Shown in pieces: positions 1 to 6,694 of a stretch of 7,537 nt of DNA. A model generated the notes under the pieces. It ran no database searches and had not been told where the DNA came from. It worked only from the letters and a program-made list of their open reading frames with translations. This DNA comes from Clostridiaceae bacterium (GTDB lineage: Bacteria > Bacillota > Clostridia > Oscillospirales > Acutalibacteraceae), in the NCBI GenBank assembly GCA_016303035.1, contig JAEDML010000060.1:1-7537 (forward strand). Reading direction: 5' to 3'. A program made the translations under genes and the position numbers. How positions within the stretch are numbered: the first letter of the stretch is position 1; each line of letters begins with the position of its first letter.

Positions 1-807
1 AAGGCGGCCTTTTCTGTATAACGACGGCGCTTCGCCGTACTCCGACTTAAAAACGCGGTTAAAGGTTGACAGGGATTGAAACCCGCAACCTAATGCAATT
101 TCTATAATCGGCAAATCTGTAGTTTCAAGCAGTTTTTTTGCATATTTTATTCGCCGCTGTCTTATGTAATCCGTGGGCGTAATTCCCTTTTCGTATGCAA
201 AAACACGCGTAAGATGATCTATGCTCAGTCCGCAGTAATCTGCAACGCTTTTAACCGTTATATCATCTCTGAAATGTATTTTTATATACATTTCCGCTTT
301 ATCGGCATATTCATTTCCGGATAGCGGCAAGCGGCTGGGCATATTAAATTTCGGAAATATACTCATTATAGAATTTAAAATACTTATTTTGCTTTCCAAT
401 CCTATTTCGCCGCACTCTTCAAGAAGATTACATAATACAAGAAAAGCATTTAGCTCATCACCAGATAAAACCGATACATTTTTAATTTTTCTGCGGCTTA
501 GAGAAAACAAAAAGGAATCGGGCAAAATATTTTCGTAAAAGCTTAAATTATATAAAACGGTTTCTCCCTTAAAATTAAAATTATGAAAATCGTTAGGCGT
601 GATAAAAAATGCCATGCCGGGGCATAAATTATAGCTTACTCCGTCAAATTCCGACACTCCCACACCAGATACTATTATCTCAATTTCATAGTAATCGTGC
701 AGATGTACCGGGATAGTAAAATCTTTAAATATGCGCTTTTCGACGCTTAAAAGGCGGTCGTCTCCTATGCATACCTTCTTTTCATATAGCATAACTTCCT
801 GATTCAT
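1..807 (-). CDS. AraC-family transcriptional regulator (3' end cut by window edge)
   Basis: Reading leftwards from an ATG at 805-807, the frame stays open for 269 codons to the window edge. The protein has an N-terminal cupin-like sensor region (about residues 20-95, with HLHDYYEIE at 35-43), a linker, and a C-terminal AraC/XylS double helix-turn-helix (about 170-265). The first recognition helix region is VKSVADYCGLSIDHLTRVF (185-203). The second is IIEIALGCGFQSLSTFNRVF (234-253), followed by the typical F..EYG..PS.YR ending, so only a few C-terminal residues are missing. The start is supported by GGCGGTGA just upstream. The cupin presumably binds a sugar and the C-terminus binds DNA. Its divergent position next to a beta-mannosidase makes it the likely activator of that gene. 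The ligand cannot be read from the sequence; family assignment is very secure. Confidence 0.95.
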   Translation of the reverse strand, partial: MNQEVMLYEKKVCIGDDRLLSVEKRIFKDFTIPVHLHDYYEIEIIVSGVGVSEFDGVSYNLCPGMAFFITPNDFHNFNFKGETVLYNLSFYENILPDSFLFSLSRRKIKNVSVLSGDELNAFLVLCNLLEECGEIGLESKISILNSIMSIFPKFNMPSRLPLSGNEYADKAEMYIKIHFRDDITVKSVADYCGLSIDHLTRVFAYEKGITPTDYIRQRRIKYAKKLLETTDLPIIEIALGCGFQSLSTFNRVFKSEYGEAPSLYRKGRL

Positions 808-838
808 AAAATCACCGCCATCAAAATATTATATAATT

Positions 839-866
839 AGTATACAGCGTTTTTCGAAATATTCAA
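839..866 (-). promoter_or_regulatory. Predicted sigma-70-type promoter of the AraC-family regulator
   Basis: On the minus strand a TTGAAT -35 (861-866) is followed after 16 bp by a TATACT -10 (839-844), about 30 bp upstream of the regulator ATG. The -35 box lies 3 bp from the nearer direct repeat (870-885), so a regulator bound there could also affect its own transcription. This is a consensus-match prediction only. Confidence 0.6.
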
Positions 867-869
867 TAA

Positions 870-906
870 AAATATCGTAAAATGATAATTAAATATCGCA
901 AAATGA
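870..906. promoter_or_regulatory. Tandem direct repeat, candidate AraC-family operator
   Basis: The 16-mer AAATATCGTAAAATGA at 870-885 recurs as AAATATCGCAAAATGA at 891-906, with 15 of 16 bases identical and a centre-to-centre distance of exactly 21 bp, two turns of the helix. AraC/XylS proteins classically bind tandem direct half-sites about 21 bp apart next to the -35 of the activated promoter. The repeat lies between the divergent regulator and the beta-mannosidase gene, which fits. Binding itself is inferred. Confidence 0.7.
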
Positions 907-913
907 AATGAAA

Positions 914-942
914 TTCTCTGTTTTATGTTGTATTATCATAAT
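914..942 (+). promoter_or_regulatory. Possible activator-dependent promoter of the beta-mannosidase gene
   Basis: A CATAAT -10-like hexamer (937-942) lies 17 bp after a poor -35 (TTCTCT, 914-919), starting 7 bp after the downstream operator repeat. A weak -35 next to a regulator site is usual for AraC-type activation. An alternative -10, TATAAA at 943-948, cannot be excluded, because the whole stretch is AT-rich. Confidence 0.35.
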
Positions 943-970
943 ATAAAATACCTTGAAACGGAGAATTTAT

Positions 971-3385
971 ATGATAAAAAACGAAATTTTAAAATGGAAA
1001 ATGGAATTTAAAGATTACGGGATTTTCGATTGCAGCCCTCCCTGCAGTATGTACTCGGTTCTGTTCGCAAACGGAAAAATCAGCGACCCATTTTTCCGTG
1101 ACAACGAATATGCGCTTACAGACCTTTCAAGAAAGGACTGTGAATTTTCCTCTGTCTTTAATGTAACCGAAGAAATGCTTTTAAAAGAGCGGCTTACGGT
1201 CGATTTTGAAGGAATAGATACGGTAGCTGACATTTATATTAACGGTGTAAAAACAGGTTATGCCGACAATATGCACTGCGAATGGGAATTTGATATAAAG
1301 CCGCTTGTCACACTCGGAGAAAACAAACTGCTTGTGCACATATATTCTCCCGTTAATTATATGGAAGCAAAACAGGCGCGCCGCCCTATAAAGGATCATG
1401 CCGATGCCATGTGGGGCTTCGGACAAATACGCAAGTCTTCCTGTATGATGGGCTGGGACTGGGCACCAAAGCTGCCCGATATGGGACTTTACAGAAAGGT
1501 CTATATAACCGCGTACGATTCTAAAATAGATGACATTTATGTTCGCCAAAAGCATTCAGACGGCAAGGTTTATCTTGACATCACTGCCGAAGTAATCGGC
1601 GATATAACTTCGGCAAATGTTTATATAACCGCGCCGGACGGCACAAAAACCGAATATCCGCTTAATAATCTAAGATGTGAAGCAGTCATCGACAATCCGC
1701 AGCTTTGGTGGCCCAACGGCATAGGCGAGCATCCGCTTTATAACGTACAGGTTAAAATTTACCAAGATACCGACATTGTAGACGAAAAGCAGTTTAATAT
1801 CGGTCTTCGTACAATGGAAGTAAGCACTGCAAAGGATAAATGGGGCAGCGAATTTTGCTTTGTTGTTAACGGCGTAAAAATTTTTGCAATGGGAGCCGAT
1901 TATGTTCCCGAGGATTCCATAATTCCGAACTTATCCGAAAAACGTACCGAAAAGCTTATAAAAAGCTGTGTTGATGCAAATCATAACTGCATTAGAGTAT
2001 GGGGCGGCGGATTTTATCAGCATGAGTGGTTTTATGACCTGTGCGACCGAAACGGCATAATTGTATGGCAGGATTTTATGTTCGGCTGTGTTGAGGTAAA
2101 AATGTCGGAAAAATTTAAGGCCACCATGCAAAAGGAACTTATTTACAATATTAAACGCCTGCGCAATCACGCATGTATCGGTCTTTTATGCGGCAACAAT
2201 GAAATGGAAGTTATGACCGATATGAGCAATAAAACCGCCGTTAACGATCATATTGAATTTTACGAGCATTTCATTCCGGAATTTTGCGATAAATACGCTC
2301 CCGATATATTCTACTGGCCGTCTTCCCCATCATCGGGTGGAGGATTTTCAGACCCTAACGGAGACGATAACGGCGATCAGCACTATTGGGGTGTATGGCA
2401 TGGCAGTGAGCCGTTTGAAGCCTACCGAAAGCATTTCTTCCGTTTTTGCTCCGAATTCGGATTTGAATCCTTCCCGTCTGTTAAAACTATAAATAGCTTT
2501 ACTGAGCCCGAGGACAGAAATCCCCTCTCTTTTGTGATGGAAAGCCATCAGAAATGTATCGGCGGTATAACAAAATTGATTAACTACACTACAACTAAAT
2601 ACAAATATCCTACCGACCTGCACAGCTTTATTTATACAACGCAGGTAATTCAGGCGGATGCTATTAGGTACGGCGTTGAGCATTTCAGAAGATACAGGGG
2701 CCGTTGTATGGGTGCTGTTTATTGGCAGCTTAACGATTGCTGGCCGGTTGCCTCCTGGGCATCAATAGATTATTACGGGCGTTGGAAAGCATTGCATTAT
2801 GCTTCAAAGCGTTTCTTTGCTCCGGTTCTCTTATCGCTCCACAAGGAAGACGATAATATCACTATTAACATATCTAATGAACGGTTGAGCAGTTTTGAGG
2901 GTAGTATAAAATACGGTATAAAGGACAGCGGGTTTGCAGAACTCTATAAAAACGAAATTCAGGTCAATGTGAATAAAATGAGCTCAAAAGACATATGCAC
3001 CGAAAACTTTGCCGAACTTATAGGTACAAATGTACGCGATAAGTTTATGTATTGCGAGCTGCTTGACCGTAACGGGAATGTTATTTCCAATACAACCCTT
3101 ATATTCACAGATCCGAAGTTCTTCGTATTCAAAAAAGCTGATATTAAAACAAATATCACAGGTGGTAACGGAGAATTTACGATTTATGTTCAGTCCGACG
3201 GATATGCAAAGTTTGTAGAGTTAGACTTTGAAAATACCGATGTTGTTTTCTCGGACAATTACTTTGATTTAATCGACAGCAATATCAAAACCGTTACCTT
3301 TACAACCGAGGATAAGAGCATTACCGCAGAACAGCTTCAAAATCAGCTTACCGTTTACAGCACGGCTGATATCGGGCGGTCTTAA
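971..3385 (+). CDS. GH2-family beta-mannosidase, cytoplasmic
   Basis: The 804-residue protein is a glycoside hydrolase family 2 exo-beta-mannosidase, predicted to release mannose from the non-reducing end of beta-mannosides (EC 3.2.1.25). Its length is near the family norm. The order is a jelly-roll sugar-binding domain (about 10-175, with WDWAPKLPDMG from 162), an Ig-like domain to about 280 (LWWPNG from 245), the TIM barrel (about 285-600) and C-terminal beta-sandwich domains. The barrel has RVWGGGFY at 342-349, IIVWQDFMFGC, the acid/base Glu411 in GNNE, the nucleophile Glu495 in SEFGFESFPS, and YWQLNDCWP at 584-592. WQDFMFGC and SEFGFESFPS favour beta-mannosidase over beta-galactosidase, glucuronidase or exo-glucosaminidase. 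No signal peptide is visible, so it should act on imported oligosaccharides. The ATG at 971 is chosen because ACGGAGAA precedes it at good spacing; an in-frame TTG at 953 has no such site. Exact substrate is unproven. Confidence 0.93.
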   Translation: MIKNEILKWKMEFKDYGIFDCSPPCSMYSVLFANGKISDPFFRDNEYALTDLSRKDCEFSSVFNVTEEMLLKERLTVDFEGIDTVADIYINGVKTGYADNMHCEWEFDIKPLVTLGENKLLVHIYSPVNYMEAKQARRPIKDHADAMWGFGQIRKSSCMMGWDWAPKLPDMGLYRKVYITAYDSKIDDIYVRQKHSDGKVYLDITAEVIGDITSANVYITAPDGTKTEYPLNNLRCEAVIDNPQLWWPNGIGEHPLYNVQVKIYQDTDIVDEKQFNIGLRTMEVSTAKDKWGSEFCFVVNGVKIFAMGADYVPEDSIIPNLSEKRTEKLIKSCVDANHNCIRVWGGGFYQHEWFYDLCDRNGIIVWQDFMFGCVEVKMSEKFKATMQKELIYNIKRLRNHACIGLLCGNNEMEVMTDMSNKTAVNDHIEFYEHFIPEFCDKYAPDIFYWPSSPSSGGGFSDPNGDDNGDQHYWGVWHGSEPFEAYRKHFFRFCSEFGFESFPSVKTINSFTEPEDRNPLSFVMESHQKCIGGITKLINYTTTKYKYPTDLHSFIYTTQVIQADAIRYGVEHFRRYRGRCMGAVYWQLNDCWPVASWASIDYYGRWKALHYASKRFFAPVLLSLHKEDDNITINISNERLSSFEGSIKYGIKDSGFAELYKNEIQVNVNKMSSKDICTENFAELIGTNVRDKFMYCELLDRNGNVISNTTLIFTDPKFFVFKKADIKTNITGGNGEFTIYVQSDGYAKFVELDFENTDVVFSDNYFDLIDSNIKTVTFTTEDKSITAEQLQNQLTVYSTADIGRS

Positions 3386-3408
3386 GGTATTTATTAACAG
3401 CTTTGATA

Positions 3409-3437
3409 TTGACAACGCTTTTGCTTACTGATAATAT
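3409..3437 (+). promoter_or_regulatory. Predicted promoter in front of the deacetylase gene
   Basis: A perfect TTGACA -35 (3409-3414) sits in the 85-bp gap between the mannosidase and deacetylase genes. Possible -10 boxes are GATAAT (3430-3435, 15-bp spacer) and TAATAT (3432-3437, 17-bp spacer). No terminator hairpin is seen in the gap, so the deacetylase could be transcribed both by read-through and from this site. Confidence 0.5.
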
Positions 3438-3470
3438 ATAATAAATAATACTTTGGATTGGAGATTATTT

Positions 3471-4334
3471 ATGAGATATTGTTTTATTCGATTCCCGGGC
3501 GGCAAGAGCAAGGCCTTGACCTTAAGCTATGATGACGGATGTATACACGATAGGAAACTAATCGAAACACTTAACCGCTACAACATCAAAACTACCCTTA
3601 ATGTTAACAGCGGTTTTATGGCACATCAAGGCGATGAATGGCATTTAACCGCTGAAGAATTAGGAAAGCTAGCCGAATCAGGCGGGCATGAAATTGCCGT
3701 TCACGGTGCACATCATATTGCACCGGGAAAAGCCTCCGCCGTAAACGGAATTGCTGATATTTTGGATTGCCGCCGTGATTTGGAAAGAGCTTACGGTAAA
3801 ATTATACGCGGAATGGCTTATCCCGACACCGGCATAACCGCAATGACAGCAGGAGTAAGCAAAAAACAGATTAAGACATACATAAAATCCCTTGGAATAG
3901 TGTATTCCCGTACCTTAGGAGCAGATAATGACAGCTTTTCCCTTCCCGAAGACTGGTTTGAATGGATACCCACAGCACATCACATCAATCCTATGCTTAT
4001 GACCTACCTCGATAAATTCCTTAATGCAGAACCGCGAAATAATTACATTGCACATCAAAATTCTCAGCTTTTTTACCTTTGGGGTCACAGCTTTGAGTAT
4101 GAAAACAACAAAAACTGGGATTTGCTTGAAGAATTCTGCAAAAAGGCAGGTAACCGCGACGATATTTGGTATGCCACCAACATTGAAATTTACGATTATG
4201 TAGAGGCTTTCCGTTCTCTGCGTTTCAGTGTAGACAATAATTTAGTTTACAATCCTTCTCTTTTCACCGTTTGGTTTACCGAGGATTCTGAATTATTCAG
4301 CATAAAACCGGGTCAAACGCTTAAAATATCCTAA
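3471..4334 (+). CDS. Polysaccharide deacetylase family protein (NodB/CE4-like), cytoplasmic
   Basis: The 287-residue protein has the NodB-homology fold of CE4 deacetylases, metal-dependent enzymes that remove N- or O-acetyl groups from glycans. Motif 1 is LSYDDG, with Asp21 as presumed base and Asp22 as metal ligand. Motif 2 is HGAHH (78-82), whose His78 and His82 match the H-x-x-x-H metal pair. Motif 3 appears as RGMAYPDTG (113-121). The usual late LLHD-type motif is replaced by LWGHSFEYE (203-211), where His206 is the best candidate catalytic histidine. A short beta-rich tail (about 253-287) follows the barrel. No signal peptide or membrane segment is visible, unlike secreted peptidoglycan, xylan or chitin deacetylases. 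The ATG at 3471 has GGAGA six bases upstream and is preferred to an in-frame TTG at 3453. Linkage to the beta-mannosidase suggests a role on an imported acetylated or N-acetylated oligosaccharide; the substrate is not determined. Confidence 0.85.
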   Translation: MRYCFIRFPGGKSKALTLSYDDGCIHDRKLIETLNRYNIKTTLNVNSGFMAHQGDEWHLTAEELGKLAESGGHEIAVHGAHHIAPGKASAVNGIADILDCRRDLERAYGKIIRGMAYPDTGITAMTAGVSKKQIKTYIKSLGIVYSRTLGADNDSFSLPEDWFEWIPTAHHINPMLMTYLDKFLNAEPRNNYIAHQNSQLFYLWGHSFEYENNKNWDLLEEFCKKAGNRDDIWYATNIEIYDYVEAFRSLRFSVDNNLVYNPSLFTVWFTEDSELFSIKPGQTLKIS

Positions 4335-4342
4335 GTCTAAAT

Positions 4343-4379
4343 AAAACCGTGAGACTTCAATATCAGTCCCACGGTTTTT
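4343..4379. terminator. Bidirectional rho-independent terminator between convergent genes
   Basis: AAAACCGTG (4343-4351) pairs with CACGGTTTT (4370-4378). After one A/C mismatch the stem continues with GACT (4353-4356) pairing to AGTC (4365-4368), leaving an 8-base loop. The run of T on one side and of A on the other gives a U-tract on both strands. It starts 9 bp after the deacetylase stop and ends 16 bp short of the end of the leftward gene run, so it should end both transcripts. Confidence 0.88.
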
Positions 4380-4394
4380 CATATAAAAAGTAAT

Positions 4395-4865
4395 TTACTG
4401 CGCCATCACGCTTGAAAAATATTCAATTGCCATATTATACTGTTCGTCAATAGCCTTACGCTTCGCCTCAAAATCGACATTTGACGATACAATATTCAGT
4501 ATTTCCGATTTTGCAACCTCGGTTCTGCCGAGAATGAGATTTACAAGCTCTTTTGCATTAGTGCCGGCGTCGGCTCCCGTAAGCTTATTACTGAGTCTTG
4601 CTGCTTCAACAACTATCTTCCCTATTATCTCCGCCCCGTAATCAAAATCGTCTGCAACTGATGTATGTGCAGTAACCTTTTGTTCAAGGTTTTGCAGCGG
4701 CGTAGGGGTTTTGCTTTTTTCAGCTGTATCAAGTTGCTTTTTTAGGCGAGCAATTTCGGCGTCCCTTTCGGCAATCTCCCTTTTAAGACGTGTAACCGAC
4801 AAATTGGCGTTTTGAAGCTGTTCAAACAGCGCTGTATTTTGTATTAAAAGCTTTTTCTTACGCAA
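4395..4865 (-). CDS. Hypothetical coiled-coil protein, 156 residues
   Basis: I do not recognise this family. The protein is soluble and highly charged, with a predicted coiled coil at about residues 11-50 (LKREIAERDAEIARLKKQL), a Pro/Thr-rich hinge near 52-58, and a mainly helical second half that includes DFDYGAEIIGKIVVEAARL (73-91) and ends in SSVMAQ. No signal peptide or membrane segment is present. The start is a TTG at 4863-4865, supported by a strong AGGAGG seven bases upstream; no ATG occurs near it. It lies 11 bp after the AI-2E-family gene and is surely co-transcribed with it. The layout is loosely like DivIVA/GpsB-type cell-pole or division coiled-coil proteins, but the N-terminal DivIVA signature is not evident, so no function is assigned. 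Confidence 0.8.
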   Translation of the reverse strand: MRKKKLLIQNTALFEQLQNANLSVTRLKREIAERDAEIARLKKQLDTAEKSKTPTPLQNLEQKVTAHTSVADDFDYGAEIIGKIVVEAARLSNKLTGADAGTNAKELVNLILGRTEVAKSEILNIVSSNVDFEAKRKAIDEQYNMAIEYFSSVMAQ

Positions 4866-4876
4866 AACAGCCCCTC

Positions 4877-6142
4877 CTATTTTTCTTCGTCAAGCGGTAT
4901 TTCTACCTGAAGACTTCCGTTTAATACTTTAAGCTTTTCACAGACATCGGCATCGTAAAAGCCGCTGTCCGTGGGAAGATTTTTCTTTTTTACAAGGTAG
5001 TTTATAAGCGATGATATTAAATAATAAATTACCGCAAAAACGGGAACACCGACAAGCATACCGAGCACGCCGAACATTCCTCCGCCGACAACAATTGCGA
5101 ATACGACCCAGAGTGCCGAAAGTCCCGTAGAGCTTCCAAGTATTTTCGGACCGATAAAATTACCGTCAAGCGCCTGAAGCAGTATGATAAATATAACAAA
5201 ATACAGGCACTTTATGGGGCTTGTAAGCAGTATCAAAGCCGCGCACGGTATAGCGCCGATATACGGTCCGAACACCGGAATAACATTGGTAACGCCGACA
5301 ATTACCGCCACAAGCATAGGATACGGTATTTTCAGTATCGAAACGCCGATAAAGCATAAAATACCTATTATAAACGAATCCATAAGCTTACCGTAGATAA
5401 ATCCGCTGAAGATTTTGTGACTTTTTTTGCCTACCTTTAGCAGTCGCTCTACAAACTCAATTTTCATACAGGCAAATAAAATCTTTCGTCCCTGCTTTGC
5501 TAAAACTTGCTTGTTGAAAAGTACATAGAGAGCGAACATAATGCCGATTGCAAAATCCTTTAAAAAGAACACAAAGTTCATTACTCCGTTTGCAAAATAT
5601 GTTGCCCATGAATTTACATACTTCGTAAAATCGTTCTGTAACCAGTTCTTTTCATAATTAAGGATAGAGTTGAACACATCGACTACATTCTTATTTTCCT
5701 CAAGTAGTTTACTAATGCGGTTCATAAATGTATCAATCTGCCCAGGAAGGTCAACCGCGATATTTGAAATACTGTTAACAAACTGCGGAATAACCATATA
5801 AAAAATTCCGACCAGTATTATAACAAAGGCTGCAAGCGCACCGAACACGCTTAATCCGTTAAAAACCTTACGCATAAGCTGCTCATTTTTAAATTTATGT
5901 TTTTTAAGCAGCTTTAAAAGTCCTCCGTTTATAGAATTTGCTATCGGGTTTACAAGATATGCTATAACAAACCCTATAATTATAGGACGCAGAACGCTCA
6001 AAAAGCTTTTTATGTAGGAAAAAATACCGTCGAGCCTGAAAACCAGAAAGAAAAACAACACACAGGCGGCGATGACAAAAAAAGCGGTTAAACCGGCATA
6101 AAAATATTTACTTTTATAAATCTTTTTGTTTTCGTCTTTCAT
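4877..6142 (-). CDS. AI-2E family transporter (PF01594, UPF0118-type membrane protein)
   Basis: This 421-residue polytopic membrane protein has the hallmarks of the AI-2E/YtvI/TqsA family. Hydrophobic segments lie at about 14-35, 46-68, 97-120, 187-209, 253-271, 275-296, 300-322 and 340-375. The amphipathic stretch at about 122-180 is the usual large loop between membrane segments 3 and 4. Signature motifs are NVIPVFGPYIGAIP (286-299) and DGNFIGPKILG (326-336). Family members were named for export of the quorum signal AI-2, and others have been linked to Na+/H+ exchange, so the transported species here is open. The ATG overlaps the stop of the upstream vanZ-like gene in an ATGA junction, with GGGGAG just inside that gene, so translation is probably coupled. 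The C-terminal tail is cytoplasmic and acidic. Confidence 0.92.
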   Translation of the reverse strand: MKDENKKIYKSKYFYAGLTAFFVIAACVLFFFLVFRLDGIFSYIKSFLSVLRPIIIGFVIAYLVNPIANSINGGLLKLLKKHKFKNEQLMRKVFNGLSVFGALAAFVIILVGIFYMVIPQFVNSISNIAVDLPGQIDTFMNRISKLLEENKNVVDVFNSILNYEKNWLQNDFTKYVNSWATYFANGVMNFVFFLKDFAIGIMFALYVLFNKQVLAKQGRKILFACMKIEFVERLLKVGKKSHKIFSGFIYGKLMDSFIIGILCFIGVSILKIPYPMLVAVIVGVTNVIPVFGPYIGAIPCAALILLTSPIKCLYFVIFIILLQALDGNFIGPKILGSSTGLSALWVVFAIVVGGGMFGVLGMLVGVPVFAVIYYLISSLINYLVKKKNLPTDSGFYDADVCEKLKVLNGSLQVEIPLDEEK

Positions 6143-6636
6143 TTACTCCCCGCCCTTACAAAGTGATAAATTTTTGTACAGCGTGTTATAGCCGTGCAAA
6201 TTGCAATACCGAGCAATGCGCCGCAAAAATCGATAAAAACATCCCTGAATTCACAACTTCTGCCGGCAACGAAAAGCTGATGTACTTCATCGCTCGCAGC
6301 ATATAAAAAACATATTAAAGCGCTAATTGCAGGTCTTATATAAAACCTAAGCTTCCGATAACTTATGACCGATAAAAACGAAAGAACACCAAGCACCGTA
6401 TAAATTAAACAATGGGCTGTTTTTCTCGCCGTAAACTGCAGCGATTCAACCTTTTCGGTTTTCTCGGTATCCGTCATATCCTTAAACCCGGGGTAAACCA
6501 CCGAAACAACCTTTTCAATCACACCCGCGCTTGTATTACTCGATTTTTCCGAATTCTGTGCTGAAAAAGAAAAAATAACGCACATCCAAATAAGGGTCAG
6601 AATTACCGAAACCGCCCTGAAAGCCTTGATCCTCAT
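6139..6636 (-). CDS. VanZ family membrane protein
   Basis: The 165-residue protein has the four-helix VanZ layout, with segments at about 7-24, 72-92, 98-114 and 134-151. Conserved motifs are FSFSAQNSEKS (22-32), RKTAHCLIYTVLG (71-83), SDEVHQLFVAGR (115-126) and RDVFIDFCGALLG (131-143). VanZ of the vancomycin cluster gives low-level teicoplanin resistance, but most homologues, including stand-alone ones like this with no other van genes nearby, have no proven role beyond the cell envelope. A resistance phenotype should not be inferred. The ATG at 6634-6636 is preceded by GTGAGG at normal spacing. It sits between an M23 hydrolase and an AI-2E-family gene in one leftward run. Confidence 0.92.
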   Translation of the reverse strand: MRIKAFRAVSVILTLIWMCVIFSFSAQNSEKSSNTSAGVIEKVVSVVYPGFKDMTDTEKTEKVESLQFTARKTAHCLIYTVLGVLSFLSVISYRKLRFYIRPAISALICFLYAASDEVHQLFVAGRSCEFRDVFIDFCGALLGIAICTAITRCTKIYHFVRAGSK

Positions 6637-6655
6637 ATATGCCTCACAAACCGTT

Positions 6656-6687
6656 CGCCGCCATACCTATTGCGAAGGTTGGCGGCG
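6656..6687. other. GC-rich intergenic hairpin between the M23 and VanZ genes
   Basis: CGCCGCCA (6656-6663) pairs with TGGCGGCG (6680-6687). After a single bulged T the stem extends with ACCT (6665-6668) and AGGT (6676-6679), closing a 7-base loop, giving 12 base pairs. On the coding (minus) strand it begins 7 bases after the M23 stop and ends about 10 bases before the VanZ ribosome binding site. No T-run follows it on either strand, so it is not a standard terminator. It could stabilise the M23 mRNA end or partly uncouple the downstream genes. Confidence 0.7.
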
Positions 6688-6694
6688 CGAAAAA

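Noticed and set aside
870..906. The start of a CRISPR array or a mobile-element end
   Set aside because: There are only two 16-bp units with a 5-bp gap, AT-rich, placed in a divergent promoter region; an operator explains them better.
953..970. A TTG at 953 giving the mannosidase six extra N-terminal residues
   Set aside because: No ribosome binding site precedes 953, while the bases after it contain the Shine-Dalgarno ACGGAGAA that fits the ATG at 971.
1181..1555. A 124-codon open frame antisense to the mannosidase gene
   Set aside because: It lies wholly within a well-conserved gene, has no ribosome binding site or recognisable domain, and is a by-product of codon use. The same holds for antisense frames at 1931-2170 and 2348-2683.
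3453..3470. A TTG at 3453 as start of the deacetylase
   Set aside because: The stretch itself contains GGAGA correctly placed for the ATG at 3471, and the conserved fold needs no extra residues.
6139..6636. A glycopeptide resistance locus
   Set aside because: Only a VanZ-family protein is present, with no vanA/B ligase, vanH, vanX or VanRS-type genes; lone VanZ homologues are common in Clostridia.
6656..6687. Rho-independent terminator of the M23 gene
   Set aside because: The stem is followed by AACGGTTTG on the coding strand and by CGAAAAATT on the other, so neither strand has a U-tract directly after it.
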